A stretch of 64,000 nucleotides of DNA, taken from Acidobacteriota bacterium. GTDB taxonomy: Bacteria; Acidobacteriota; Terriglobia; Terriglobales; Acidobacteriaceae. Made by a program: the position numbers and the translations under genes. Each line of letters starts with the position of its first letter. The stretch's first letter is position 1. Below are positions 44,028-53,568 of the stretch, one piece after another. The stretch lies in the NCBI GenBank assembly GCA_021793595.1, contig JAJYSL010000007.1:1-64000 (forward strand). The letters are read 5' to 3'. The notes beneath the pieces are model-generated. The model did not search any database and was not told the origin of the DNA. It was given only the letters and a program-made list of their open reading frames with translations.

Positions 44028-44741
44028 TTGGATGTGGCTACGAAGACATCTACTCCCTTGAAGGCGCGGGTTGGGAAGGCGCGGTGGCGGACTTGGTTGC
44101 GATGGGTTGGGCTGGGGATCGCGGGGCTGTGGCTGCTGGCGGCGATGATGCTGGTGGCGGCGAAATGGATCAATCCGCCGACGACGATGGTGCGGGTGGA
44201 GCGGCGGGTGCAGGCCTGGGTGCATGGCAAGCCGTATCGGGAGCGGTATGAGTTTGTTCCGCTGCGGGAGATTTCGCCAAACCTGCAACATGCGGTGGTG
44301 TCGGCGGAGGATGCGCGGTTTTATCTTCATCATGGATTCGACTGGCACCAGGTGCAGATCGATGCGGCCGGGGATTTACAAGGCGGGCGGGTGCGCGGGG
44401 CTTCGACGATTACGCAGCAGCTGGTGAAGAATTTGTTTTTCGGGACGGGGCGGTCGATTGTGCGCAAGGGGGCGGAGGCGTCGCTGGTTCCGGTAGCGGA
44501 GCTGGTGCTGGGAAAACGGCGAATTCTGGAGCTGTATTTAAACGAGGTGGAATGGGGGCCGGGCGTGTATGGGGCGGAGGCGGCGTGCCGGTATCACTAT
44601 GGGGAGCGCGCGCGGAATCTTGGGCGGGACCAGGCGGCGCGGCTGGCGGCGATTTTGCCAGCTCCGCGAAAGTGGCGGCCGCAGCGGATGGGTCGCTATA
44701 GCGAGATTATTTTGCAGCGCATGGGGCAGGCGGGTTGGTAG
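44028..44741 (+). CDS. mtgA: Monofunctional peptidoglycan glycosyltransferase
   Basis: A 237-residue GT51 enzyme with one N-terminal membrane helix. It polymerises lipid II into glycan strands. Motifs: AVVSAEDARFYLHHGFDW with the catalytic Glu, GASTITQQLVKNLFF, and KRRILELYLNEVEWGPGVYGAEAA. TTG 44,028 or GTG 44,034 are the only candidate starts; no strong ribosome site exists. It has no transpeptidase domain. It precedes a methyltransferase gene by 51 bases. Confidence 0.9.
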   Translation: MDVATKTSTPLKARVGKARWRTWLRWVGLGIAGLWLLAAMMLVAAKWINPPTTMVRVERRVQAWVHGKPYRERYEFVPLREISPNLQHAVVSAEDARFYLHHGFDWHQVQIDAAGDLQGGRVRGASTITQQLVKNLFFGTGRSIVRKGAEASLVPVAELVLGKRRILELYLNEVEWGPGVYGAEAACRYHYGERARNLGRDQAARLAAILPAPRKWRPQRMGRYSEIILQRMGQAGW

Positions 44742-44792
44742 GGGGCGCGTCACGAAGGCGGTGGCGATGGTGATGGTGTGGTGAGGAGACCT

Positions 44793-45416
44793 ATGATGCC
44801 AACGCTGCAGGAACAATTTGGACAGATCGATATTTATCTTTTCGACCAGCTGCTGAAGGGTCGCATTGCGCCGGGGATGCGGATTCTGGATGCCGGGTGT
44901 GGTGCGGGACGAAATCTTGTGTACCTGCTGCGCGAGGGTTATGAGGTTTTTGCCGTTGACGCCGACGTCGATAAGGTGGAGCGGGTGCGACGGATGGCGC
45001 AGGGTCTGGCGCCATCGCTTGCGGCGTCGAACTTTCGCGTAGAGCCGTTGGAGCAGATGTCGTTCGGCGATGGCTGCGCGGATGTAGTGCTGAGCAGCGC
45101 GGTGCTGCACTTTGCGCGCGACGATGCTCACTTTGAGGCCATGCTGCGCGGATGCTGGCGGGTGCTGAAACCGGGCGGGCTGTTCTTCTGCCGGCTGGCT
45201 TCGTCGATTGGCATGGAGAACCGGATGCGACACATCGAGGGACGGCGATTCCATCTGCCGGATGGTACCGAGCGGTATGTGGTGGACGAGGCGCTGCTGG
45301 GTTCGCTGACCGAACGGATGGGCGAGATGGCTGACCCGCTGAAAACCACCGTGGTTCAAGACCAGCGCGCCATGACCACGTGGGTAGTTCGCAAGAGCGC
45401 GCAGTCCAGCCTTTAA
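44793..45416 (+). CDS. Class I SAM-dependent methyltransferase
   Basis: About 207 residues with motif I ILDAGCGAGRN, an acidic motif II FAVDAD and motif IV-like VVLSSAVLHFARDD. ATG 44,793 follows GGAG by five bases. A small-molecule or quinone-type acceptor is typical of this fold, but nothing identifies it here. It is probably co-transcribed with mtgA. Confidence 0.8.
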   Translation: MMPTLQEQFGQIDIYLFDQLLKGRIAPGMRILDAGCGAGRNLVYLLREGYEVFAVDADVDKVERVRRMAQGLAPSLAASNFRVEPLEQMSFGDGCADVVLSSAVLHFARDDAHFEAMLRGCWRVLKPGGLFFCRLASSIGMENRMRHIEGRRFHLPDGTERYVVDEALLGSLTERMGEMADPLKTTVVQDQRAMTTWVVRKSAQSSL

Positions 45417-45439
45417 GAACAGGGGTGCAATATTTTTTC

Positions 45440-45468
45440 TTGACAGGACGATCGATTCTTCCTACATT
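45440..45468 (+). promoter_or_regulatory. Sigma-70-like promoter of the TonB-dependent receptor gene
   Basis: TTGACA (45,440-45,445), a 17-bp spacer, then TACATT (45,463-45,468). The implied start lies about 47 bases before the ATG at 45,522. This is the cleanest unassisted promoter in the window. Confidence 0.7.
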
Positions 45469-45521
45469 TTGAGCCAGTATTCAAACGTTTCAATTTTTGA
45501 GTTTTTCTCAAGGTGAAGGTC

Positions 45522-48500
45522 ATGAAAACAAGGTTGAATTCGGTCGTGGTCACCCGTCTTGTCCAGTGCATTCTTCTCGTGTTCCTTTTCTCCAGTATCG
45601 CGGGCTATGGCCAAGCCGGTAGAGGCGCAATCAATGGCTCGATTACGGATCAGACCGGCGCAATCATCCCAGGTGCGAAGGTCACCCTGCTGAACAAGGC
45701 GAGCGGAGTTGCCATTCACGCCACCAGCAACTCCTCCGGCAACTATGCCTTCATCTCGTTGAACCCGGGCGTATACAGCGTCACCGCCGCTGAAAAAGGT
45801 TTTGTCACCACAGTCCACGATGATGTGACCGTAACCGTGGACCAGACCACGACGGTCAACATGACGCTGCATATCGGGAGTGTCAGCAACGTGGTTACGG
45901 TGAGAGGCTCGGCGGGCCTGATCGAGTCCAGCAATTCCACCGTGGGTCAGTTGATCTCGGCGGCGACCATCGACCGCGTCCCTCTGCTGACGCGCGATGT
46001 CAACGATCTGGTGCAGTTGAGTCCTGGTGTCACCCCAGCCAACGGCGCGACCAACTCCTCCAGTTCCCAGGCGATTGCCAGTATCACCAGCGGACGCCCC
46101 GGAATCAACGTGTCCTCATACACGATCAATGGCGCGATTATAGGTTCCGTTTACTACATGGTGGATGGCAGTCCGATTGGAGTCGCGGAAAATAACGCAG
46201 CCGCCATACTTCCGGCCATGGTGATTCCCGAGGATGCAGTGCAAGAGTTCCGCGTCGAAACACAGAACACGCCGGCGTCCTATCAGAGTGGAGGAGCAGG
46301 TGTCATCAGCCTGGTCACCAATTCTGGTGGAGATCGCTTCCACGGCGATGTTTTCGGAGTTTTCCGTCCCAACATCCTGGCCTCGAACGAATACTTCAAT
46401 AAGCAGAGTCAGCTTTCCAGCGGAACGGCAAACACGCCGCCGTCGTTCCATCGTTACCAGGAGGGCGGATCCATAGGCGGCCCGATTCTGCATCGCAAGC
46501 TGTTCTTCTTCGCGGATTATGAGGCCACCCAGCAGGCACTTTTTGATGGATCAAATACCTTCACGGTTCCAACGTCGGCCGAGCGCACGGGAGACTTCTC
46601 CGCCGACAGTTTCACAATCTACAACCCCATGGTTCCGGATAACCCGGACGGGACACGCCAACCCTTCGCAAACAACATCATCCCCAACCCCAATCCCATC
46701 GCACTGAAGTTTCTGGCAGAGATGCCCAAATGCAACATGCCCAATCCTTCCACTTGCGATTCGGCGACAGACGGCGCGGTGAATAACTTCTATATGCCAG
46801 GAGTCGATCCCTCGTCGGCGCAAAAGTTCGACATCCGCTTGGACCTCGATCAGAGCGAAAAGCAGCACATTTATGGACGGTTTTCCTTCGCCCGTCTCAG
46901 CAGTTCGCTGGTCAACGCCTTCAACAACGCGTGGGACCCGTTCTACGCCCAGAACATTACCAATGCCCGTAATATTCTGCTGGCTGACGACTACACGTTT
47001 AACTCGAATACTGTACTGCAACTGCGCTATTCCTTCACGCGCCATTATGAAAATCAGGGAGGCGATCCCCGACAGAGCCAATTTGACAACCTCACGACTC
47101 TCGGGTTCCCGGCCTCGCTGGCCGCAGAGGAGAATTACAAGACGCTGCCATACGTGATCTTCAATGATGTAGGCGGTGGCGTGGGCGGCACCGCGAACTA
47201 CAACACCTTTATCTACGCCAGCGAAAACAGCGACATCAGCGCCAGCTTGACCCGGGTACAGGGCAAGCATGAGATCAGCACCGGTTTCGAGTACATGAAG
47301 CGTTTTCTTAATGTGGGTCAACCCCCTGCGCCTTCCGGGGCCTACTACTTTGACAACAGTGCCACTGACCAGACCGTCGCCAGCGGCGCCGGTGGGAGCG
47401 ACTTTGCCTCCTTTTTGGTAGGCATGGGTACACCGCCGGGAAGCGAGAGCGTGAACTTCACGAAAGATCTGTTCGTCGCAGAGTCGAGCCCCTATTACGC
47501 GGCCTTTGTCCAGGACATCTATCGTCCCACGCAAAACCTGACCATCACCGCCGGACTGCGATGGGATGTTTTTGGCGGACGCAATGAGCGCCACAACCGC
47601 CTGGAGTACTTCAATCCCACCATTTCAGGAACAGCAGACAGCGTTCCGTTCACCGGTGCTGAGATTTATGTCAATGGCCACAACCGTTCGCCCTTTGCCA
47701 CCAATCTGGCTGATTTTGGCCCGCGTCTTGGGTTTGCCTGGCAGCCGGTTACGCGCATGGTTGTGCGCGGCGGCGCTGGCATCTATTTCGGTCCTAGCCC
47801 GGAGATGGCGGCGAGCGCACTGCAGGACAGCGATGGATTCTCTTCTACCACCAACTGGGATGCTACCTGCTACAACAATGACGGAAATACGGTGTACAAC
47901 GGCACTTCAGGTTGCGCAGGAGCTGCACCTGGCAGCCCTGCTCCCAGCGACACGGGAATTTATTCTCTCAGCAATCCCTTTCCCAATGGAGTTGTTCCGA
48001 CTTTCAGCGCACCACCATCCGGCCTGGCCACGAACCTGGGCACGACACTGAATACCGTACTGCGCAGCCAGCGCACGCCCACAACCTACAACTTCAACTT
48101 CAACATCGAGTACCAGTTCCCGCGCGAGGTCGTTCTTGACCTGGGATATGTCGGCAGCCGCGGCCTGTTCCTGCCCTTTTCGTCGTTCGACGAAAACACT
48201 CTCAGCCTGGAAACCATTGGGAAATACGGAGCAGCGCTCTGCGTCGATCCTTCGAACCCGGCATGTCAGAATGTCCCCAACATCTGGGCGCCGACGCAGC
48301 CGGCAACCAACGCGAATTACGGCTCGGCAACGGTTCCCCTATGGGTATCGTTGCAGGAGTTCCCGCAGTTCGGTAACGGCAGCTACGGCTCGGGCAACGG
48401 CGTGCTACTGAATGGTTATCCGGGTGGCGACTCGGAATATAGCTCCCTGCAGGCCAAGGTGCAAAAGAGGCTTTCCTCTCATATCACCGCCCTGAGCAGC

Positions 48501-49187
48501 TTTACCTGGGCCAAGCTGATTACGGATGACGGCAATCCTCCGCTGGGTTTCGTCGGTTTTCACGGAGGCGCAGCGCAAGACAATAAGGACCTGAGGTACG
48601 AACACTCGGTCAGTCCGCAGGATGTCAAGTATCAATTCACCGGCATGGTTTCCTACGATCTTCCCGTGGGTCCGGGAAGGGCCATTCAACCGGACCGCGT
48701 GGTGAATGTCTTCCTCGGTGGCTGGACTGCAAACGGCATCCTTTACCTGAGTACGGGTGTTCCTATCGCCTCTCCTGTTGTGGGAGCACCTGTATCGTAC
48801 TTCAATCAGCGCCCCAATCTTTCCTGCGATCCAAGCAAGGGCGCTCCGCATACAGCAACCACCTGGTTCAACTACGCCTGCTTTACCTTGCCAGCGAGTT
48901 CGTTTGTACCTGGCACAGCTCCGGCCTATCTCGATCACGTACGCACCATGGGCGCGCGGGATCTGGATATCTCTTTATACAAGTACATCCCGATGGGCGC
49001 AGCCCGAACTTTGCGCCTGGATATTTCGTCCTACAACCTTACCAATCAGGCGCAGCTAGGGATGCCACAAGTTCCATCTATCACAGACGTACAGACGCAG
49101 CCCGCTGTGGCGGCAACTTTTGGTACCATCACAAGCACCGTAAACACCCCGCGTCAGTTCCAGTTCGGTGCGAGGTTTACTTTCTAG
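45522..49187 (+). CDS. Oar-like TonB-dependent receptor with carboxypeptidase-regulatory domain
   Basis: About 1,221 residues. A signal peptide (QCILLVFLFSSIAGYGQ) is followed by a CarboxypepD_reg-like Ig-fold (GAINGSITDQTGAIIPGAKV), a plug segment (ESSNSTVGQLISAATIDRVP) and a large 22-stranded-type barrel ending FGARFTF with a C-terminal Phe. Such long Oar-type receptors occur in many copies in Acidobacteriota and probably take up glycans or peptides. GTG 45,513 is an alternative start, but ATG 45,522 with AAGG upstream is preferred. No TonB or transporter gene is adjacent. Confidence 0.85.
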   Translation: MKTRLNSVVVTRLVQCILLVFLFSSIAGYGQAGRGAINGSITDQTGAIIPGAKVTLLNKASGVAIHATSNSSGNYAFISLNPGVYSVTAAEKGFVTTVHDDVTVTVDQTTTVNMTLHIGSVSNVVTVRGSAGLIESSNSTVGQLISAATIDRVPLLTRDVNDLVQLSPGVTPANGATNSSSSQAIASITSGRPGINVSSYTINGAIIGSVYYMVDGSPIGVAENNAAAILPAMVIPEDAVQEFRVETQNTPASYQSGGAGVISLVTNSGGDRFHGDVFGVFRPNILASNEYFNKQSQLSSGTANTPPSFHRYQEGGSIGGPILHRKLFFFADYEATQQALFDGSNTFTVPTSAERTGDFSADSFTIYNPMVPDNPDGTRQPFANNIIPNPNPIALKFLAEMPKCNMPNPSTCDSATDGAVNNFYMPGVDPSSAQKFDIRLDLDQSEKQHIYGRFSFARLSSSLVNAFNNAWDPFYAQNITNARNILLADDYTFNSNTVLQLRYSFTRHYENQGGDPRQSQFDNLTTLGFPASLAAEENYKTLPYVIFNDVGGGVGGTANYNTFIYASENSDISASLTRVQGKHEISTGFEYMKRFLNVGQPPAPSGAYYFDNSATDQTVASGAGGSDFASFLVGMGTPPGSESVNFTKDLFVAESSPYYAAFVQDIYRPTQNLTITAGLRWDVFGGRNERHNRLEYFNPTISGTADSVPFTGAEIYVNGHNRSPFATNLADFGPRLGFAWQPVTRMVVRGGAGIYFGPSPEMAASALQDSDGFSSTTNWDATCYNNDGNTVYNGTSGCAGAAPGSPAPSDTGIYSLSNPFPNGVVPTFSAPPSGLATNLGTTLNTVLRSQRTPTTYNFNFNIEYQFPREVVLDLGYVGSRGLFLPFSSFDENTLSLETIGKYGAALCVDPSNPACQNVPNIWAPTQPATNANYGSATVPLWVSLQEFPQFGNGSYGSGNGVLLNGYPGGDSEYSSLQAKVQKRLSSHITALSSFTWAKLITDDGNPPLGFVGFHGGAAQDNKDLRYEHSVSPQDVKYQFTGMVSYDLPVGPGRAIQPDRVVNVFLGGWTANGILYLSTGVPIASPVVGAPVSYFNQRPNLSCDPSKGAPHTATTWFNYACFTLPASSFVPGTAPAYLDHVRTMGARDLDISLYKYIPMGAARTLRLDISSYNLTNQAQLGMPQVPSITDVQTQPAVAATFGTITSTVNTPRQFQFGARFTF

Positions 49188-49220
49188 AAGCTGTTTGAAA
49201 ATGTGATGTCGCGACTTTGG

Positions 49221-49267
49221 ACAACGAGCGCGAGACCGGCTTTGATTGCGGGTGTCGCGCTCGTTGT
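49221..49267. terminator. 13-bp perfect stem downstream of the TonB receptor
   Basis: ACAACGAGCGCGA at 49,221-49,233 pairs with TCGCGCTCGTTGT at 49,255-49,267, loop 21 bases. It lies 33 bases after the receptor stop. The T-tract is poor; it may be a strong hairpin terminator or a repeat element. Confidence 0.45.
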
Positions 49268-49328
49268 ATTGAGCGATTTCAGCAGACTGATAGAAAGGGC
49301 TCCGAGTCAGATGATATTGGGCTGCGGC

Positions 49329-49568
49329 CTATCTCCCGGCCAAAGCCCGCAGAAACTGACGTCGATCCATCCGATACTTAAAGGCCTTGCGTCCATCGAT
49401 GAAAACAACGGGCACCTCATTGGTGTACTCCCGCTGCAGTTGGGGCTCGGCATCGATGTCCACCTCACGCCACTGGAAGTCGGCATGGCCCTGGATTTCT
49501 GCCAGCGTCTCCTTCACTATGTCGCAAAGGTGACATCCCTTGCGCGAATACACTACGACGTCGTGCAT
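49329..49568 (-). CDS. Glutaredoxin-like thiol-disulfide protein
   Basis: A 79-residue thioredoxin-fold protein with the active-site pair C-H-L-C at residues 12-15 and cis-Pro in TNEVPVVFIDG. Family members reduce small disulfides or transfer electrons. The partner is unknown. It converges on the receptor gene. Confidence 0.85.
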   Translation of the reverse strand: MHDVVVYSRKGCHLCDIVKETLAEIQGHADFQWREVDIDAEPQLQREYTNEVPVVFIDGRKAFKYRMDRRQFLRALAGR

Positions 49569-49628
49569 TTGGCGATTGTAATTGTTTCACCTGAATTACC
49601 CGGACATTGGTCCTGACAAGGACCGACG

Positions 49629-50227
49629 TTAGTGGTTGTCTGGATAGCCGACAAATTTGTTGACCCAGCGGATGAAATATTTCATGTTGGGCGCGTCGGT
49701 GTGACCGCCGTCATCCTGCCGCCAGGCCAGTTTGCCGCCGAGCAAGCCGTCGTTGACAGGAGGCATGGGGGCGGTGTGGTAGTCGAAGTGATCCGTGCTC
49801 AGGCCTGGTGCGCCGAGAAGGGTCCAGACGGGGCTGGCGGCGACGGACCAGGTGACTGCGGGGACATGGTTGGGGACAACGCCGTAGATATACTCGTCGA
49901 AATCGTGAACGATTTGCGGGCGGCGTTGCTGCCACCACATTTTTGCGGTGGTGACTTTTTGTCCATAGTTGAGCGTGAGCGCATCGGGGAGATTGGGCCA
50001 GGGATTGGCCTTCGACTCGTCGTAGTTTGCGTGGTCGGGAGCTTTGGGATTTCCGCTGGGACCGGGCCGCAGGGCCTGGATGCCGAGATGGTTCATCATG
50101 TTTTGATGATCCTGCTCGGTGGTGAAGGTGACGGGGCCGGAGACGAAGAATTTTGCGCGAGTGCTGCGATGGGCAATAGGACCGTGGCGGCGAGAGAGAG
50201 GGTTGCGAGCGTAGACGGCAGGCGCAT
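49629..50227 (-). pseudogene. Decayed exported esterase-like hydrolase
   Basis: Two in-phase pieces are broken apart. The first, from ATG 50,227, gives a good signal peptide (LATLSLAATVLLPIAALAQ) but hits TGA after about 40 codons. In another frame the sequence AKFFVSGPVTFTTEQDHQN runs into MMNHLGIQALRPGPSGNP and then ANYDESKANPWPNLPD, ending at 49,629. I recognise this as an exported alpha/beta-hydrolase type whose intact members are several hundred residues long. Here the middle is missing: the N-terminal part is joined to a C-terminal GGHTDAPNMKYFIRW stretch. A frameshift plus an internal deletion therefore explain it. Confidence 0.6.
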
Positions 50228-50443
50228 GGGATACCTCTGAAAGTGCGCGTCCAAATCGATTTAGTTCGGCGATTCATCCTATCGCAAATGCGGAAGTTTT
50301 GTCGTGTGGATTGAGAAGCAGGCCCTTCGACTGCGATCGCGTCATCAAGGGGACCGGCCTTTGCGGGGCATAACAAACTTTGTTTGTTGAGGAGCCCCAT
50401 TGACTTTGCTCGTGGAAATCGGGCGTTGTGCTATTCTCCGCTT

Positions 50444-51046
50444 GTGTTGGCTACGGATTCGGCTCGCAAACCGAAGGTTTCCCGGCATAGCGCGGTGGTG
50501 CGGGTGACGCACTGGCTGACGGTGATCGCGTTTTTTGCGCTGCTGATTACGGGCGGAGAGATTGTGATTTCGCACCCGAGGTTTTATTAGGGCGAGGTGG
50601 GCAACTCGACGATGCGGCCGCTGTTTTCACTGCATATTCCGGCCTCGCGGGGAACGGTGCCGACGGGATATAGCTATGTGATGCCGGATCAGAATGGGTG
50701 GAGCCGCGCTCTCCATTTCCAAGCGGCGTGGCTTCTGTTGTTTACCGGACTGATCTATGGGATTGCGGGATTCCGGAGCGGACATTTTCGCAAGGAACTG
50801 GTGCCGGGACCAGAGCAGAGAACCTGGAGCGCGTTTCGCGGCGTGATGGCGAAGACGTTTCGCCGGGGGCCGCCGGATGCAGCAGATGCGCGATCGTATA
50901 ACGTGGTGCAGCGAGCGACGTACCTGATTGTGATCTTCGTGTTGTTTCCGCTGCTGATCTGGACGGGGCTGGCGATGTCTCCGGCGTTTAACGGGGCGTT
51001 TCCGTGGACGGTGATTGCTTTGGGCGGCAGGCAGTCGGCGCGGACG
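50444..51046 (+). pseudogene. Broken b-type cytochrome membrane gene (nonsense mutation and 3' loss)
   Basis: A di-heme cytochrome b561-like/thiosulfate-reductase-type membrane protein. The frame from GTG 50,444 runs through TVIAFFALLITGGEIVISH and meets TAG at 50,588-50,590, after which the same frame continues with DQNGWSRALHFQAAW and VIFVLFPLLIWTGLAMSPA. The TAG stands where family members usually have a conserved Trp before Gly-Glu, so one TGG-to-TAG change would restore it. Similarity stops at about 51,046 (after GGRQSART), so the 3' end is also lost. The family assignment is fair; the decay is clear. Confidence 0.6.
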
Positions 51047-51219
51047 CGGAGCATAAACACGCCGCAGACGATTGCCAGAGATTTAGGGAATTCAATCCAG
51101 AGGCTGTTGTGTTGTAGCGCGACAATTTCGCGAAAATGGTAGGTGAAGCCCACAATGCCGACTGCGATGTACATGCAGGCAAGAATCGTGATGGAGATGG
51201 GGCGCGGATTCGCGGTCAT
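51046..51219 (-). pseudogene. 5' fragment of a small membrane protein gene
   Basis: On the minus strand from ATG 51,219, about 58 residues (ISITILACMYIAVGIVGFTY, then WIEFPKSLAIVCGVFMLR) look like the start of a short integral membrane protein found in Acidobacteriota. The similarity ends at about 51,046, exactly where the convergent cytochrome gene also ends. The two 3' ends appear to have been joined by one deletion. Confidence 0.45.
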
Positions 51220-51332
51220 GGGGAGCTGCTGTGCAGTGTGGCTGACTATACCAAATGCATGCAGTGGATGGAATGGAGAGAGGGACATTGAATCGGCCTT
51301 GCTTGCGCGATTAAGCTCGACATAGAGCAGCC

Positions 51333-52661
51333 ATGCCGGGGTGGAAATTACAGCTGAGATTTCGAGGCGTATGGATGGCGACGGCGCTGATGACGTGGAG
51401 TCTGGCGGTGCCGTTCGGGATGTGTGCGGCGAATTCTGCGGCGGTTCAGACGAAGCATGCGAAGCCGAAGCTGGCGGCGGAACGTTCATCTTCAGCTTTC
51501 AAGGCACCGCTTAATAATCTGACAAAAAATGGCTTAGATGGATGCCACGTCTACAAGGTCAAGACGCTGCCGGGAAGTCGCGAGTACGCCAGTGAATTTC
51601 TGGAGACGATGGCGATCGATCCCAGTGCAAAAAGTTCCAACCTTGTATGGGGATTGACGGCGGACCTGGACAGCCATGTTCCGGCGGCGGAGCGGGCAAT
51701 TTATCTTTCGAAGTCGACCAATGGCGGGGTGACGTGGACGCCGATTGCGCGAATCAGCTCAAAATATTTCAACGCGAAGATTGGCGAGGGATTGCGCAAT
51801 GGGCTGGCGGTTGCTCCGGGCGGCAAGGATTTTGTGGTGACGACGCAACTGGGAGCGTTCCAGATCATTCCACATGGGACAATGGCGAGCGCGGTGGTGA
51901 GGCCGATCGCGGGACCGATGGTTCCGGAGACGCGGCCGAAGGTACCGATTCCGAAGCACGCGGGGCAGCCGGTGCGGGCGGGCGTGGTGCTGATTACTGC
52001 CGATGGCAAGCGGATGTTGATTGGGTATGGCTACTTCGACCTGACTCCGCAGATTTTTATTTACCGGCGAGACAAGCAGGGCGAATGGGTGGAGGAGGGA
52101 AGGTTTCCTCGGCTGCCGAATGATCTGGATATTTTTTCGATGGCCTACGATGACCCGCACGCGGCGCATCCGCGGTCACTCTATTTAGGAACGGGCGATC
52201 AGGCGTACCGATTGAATCTGGCGACCATGCATTGGACGCGCGTGTCGGGGGTGGGGCCCGACTCCGCGATCCACGGGATGAGCACGGTGGGTGGGCTGCA
52301 TATTGCCGCGTGCTGGGGCGTGTATAACCCGGTGACGCCGGATGAAGTGGCCCGGGTGACACATGCCAGATTTTTGTTGCATCGGTGGAAGGATGAGGTG
52401 GGGCCGAACATTCGCGCGTATGGGATTGAAGTGGATCCGCTGCGGCCGAACCGGGAAGTGCTGAGCGCGATCACCGGCGTGTACGTCAGCAAGGATGATG
52501 GGCAGGATTGGAGGCGTCTGAACGATCTACCTGAGGGGGAATTTCATACGGCGCATTTCAATGAGGATGGGACTGTGATTCTGTCGGGGTTTGCGGGGAC
52601 GTATATTGCGAATCCATTTTCGGAGACGTGTGCGCCGCAGTTGCAGCGAAGAGGGCATTAG
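51333..52661 (+). CDS. Exported beta-propeller-like hypothetical protein
   Basis: A 442-residue protein with a signal sequence (TALMTWSLAVPFGMCAANSA). Repeated S-T/K-D/N-G-G-x-T-W-type blades (YLSKSTNGGVTWTPI, YVSKDDGQDWRRL) suggest a sialidase/Ycf48-type beta-propeller. No catalytic residues can be assigned. A short diverged copy of its last codons and downstream sequence exists at 53,420-53,506, marking a lost duplicate. Confidence 0.65.
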   Translation: MPGWKLQLRFRGVWMATALMTWSLAVPFGMCAANSAAVQTKHAKPKLAAERSSSAFKAPLNNLTKNGLDGCHVYKVKTLPGSREYASEFLETMAIDPSAKSSNLVWGLTADLDSHVPAAERAIYLSKSTNGGVTWTPIARISSKYFNAKIGEGLRNGLAVAPGGKDFVVTTQLGAFQIIPHGTMASAVVRPIAGPMVPETRPKVPIPKHAGQPVRAGVVLITADGKRMLIGYGYFDLTPQIFIYRRDKQGEWVEEGRFPRLPNDLDIFSMAYDDPHAAHPRSLYLGTGDQAYRLNLATMHWTRVSGVGPDSAIHGMSTVGGLHIAACWGVYNPVTPDEVARVTHARFLLHRWKDEVGPNIRAYGIEVDPLRPNREVLSAITGVYVSKDDGQDWRRLNDLPEGEFHTAHFNEDGTVILSGFAGTYIANPFSETCAPQLQRRGH

Positions 52662-52785
52662 GGCAGATCATTGTTACGGTGACGCGTTTTCTTTGAGTCT
52701 TCGGACTGCCTGTCCACCCATCAATGGAGGTTCAAGTCGGTCAGATCAGAATTTTTATCCTTCACTAGGGCGCCGCTTGCGACGG

Positions 52786-53352
52786 CTATTGACGCGGGTT
52801 CGGTAACTCTCGCCGATTGCGGAGCGCTCCGATGCCACCGGCGATAATTACCAGAATTCCTGCTGGAATCCCAAGCCAAAGACCGAACGGGCGAGCGTCC
52901 ACACTTCCGCTCCATCCCGCATGCTTCCCGGTGAGCACTTCTATGCGGATAGCTTCGTGATTGAGATCGCGTGTCGGATCGTCCAGGTAAACCACTCGGT
53001 AGATGTCCGAACGGAAACCGGATGAATCCTCGCGCCAGCACAATGGAGGCTTTATCCTCGTGGCAATCTCGATGGAATTTTGCCCGTCACTGTCCAGCTG
53101 GAATGTGTATGTATAGTTTGCTCTGCCGCGTACATGCTCAGTACAGTCTTGGACCCTCCCTATTACCGTCTGGCGGGGTGCCGAAGAGGGCCTTGTGGAA
53201 TGTGCGCCCGAGATGCCCGCCACTGCGAATCCGAGCAACCCGACAAACCACCACGCTAGACCGACAAGTGTGTATTTCTGAGCGACCCTACGGAGAAGGA
53301 AGCCAATAAACACGAGCAAGGCAATTTCGACAAGAACGACCCAAATCCACAT
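52786..53352 (-). CDS. Small hypothetical membrane protein (DUF3592-like)
   Basis: About 188 residues: two N-terminal helices (WIWVVLVEIALLVFIGFLL, LVGLAWWFVGLLGFAVAGI), an extracytoplasmic domain with a VIGRVQDCTEHV ... YTYTFQLDSDG pattern, and a C-terminal helix. This layout resembles DUF3592-type proteins. GGAGG lies ten bases before ATG 53,352. It sits between the propeller gene and a remnant copy of that gene's end. Function unknown. Confidence 0.55.
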   Translation of the reverse strand: MWIWVVLVEIALLVFIGFLLRRVAQKYTLVGLAWWFVGLLGFAVAGISGAHSTRPSSAPRQTVIGRVQDCTEHVRGRANYTYTFQLDSDGQNSIEIATRIKPPLCWREDSSGFRSDIYRVVYLDDPTRDLNHEAIRIEVLTGKHAGWSGSVDARPFGLWLGIPAGILVIIAGGIGALRNRRELPNPRQ

Positions 53353-53419
53353 CGGCTGGTTTCCTCCATTCAACTCAGCCGATCTTATCGCACACCAATC
53401 TATACACGGGCATGTGCTT

Positions 53420-53472
53420 CGAATCCATTTTCAGAGTCAGGTTCCCCGCAGTTGCAGCTTCGCGGACGATAG
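53420..53472 (+). pseudogene. Remnant of a second copy of the propeller gene
   Basis: The frame NPFSESGSPQLQLRGR-stop parallels NPFSETCAPQLQRRGH-stop at the end of the propeller gene. Downstream DNA stays similar for about 30 more bases (TTACGGTGACGCG is shared). The rest of this copy is gone. The small membrane protein gene lies between the intact end and this remnant. Confidence 0.5.
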
Positions 53473-53502
53473 AACAGATTCACTTACGGTGACGCGGGCT
53501 TC

Positions 53503-53540
53503 TTTCTATCCCACCCTAGCTGCGCTAGGATGGGGCACCC
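53503..53540. repeat. Dispersed palindromic repeat, copy 2
   Basis: CCCACCCTAGC-TGC-GCTAGGATGGGGCACCC, differing from the copy at 42,093 by one loop base. It lies just beyond the propeller-gene remnant and 29 bases past the CocE-type hydrolase stop. Confidence 0.7.
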
Positions 53541-53568
53541 TGGCATTACGCTATCTGTGAAAAGGCGA

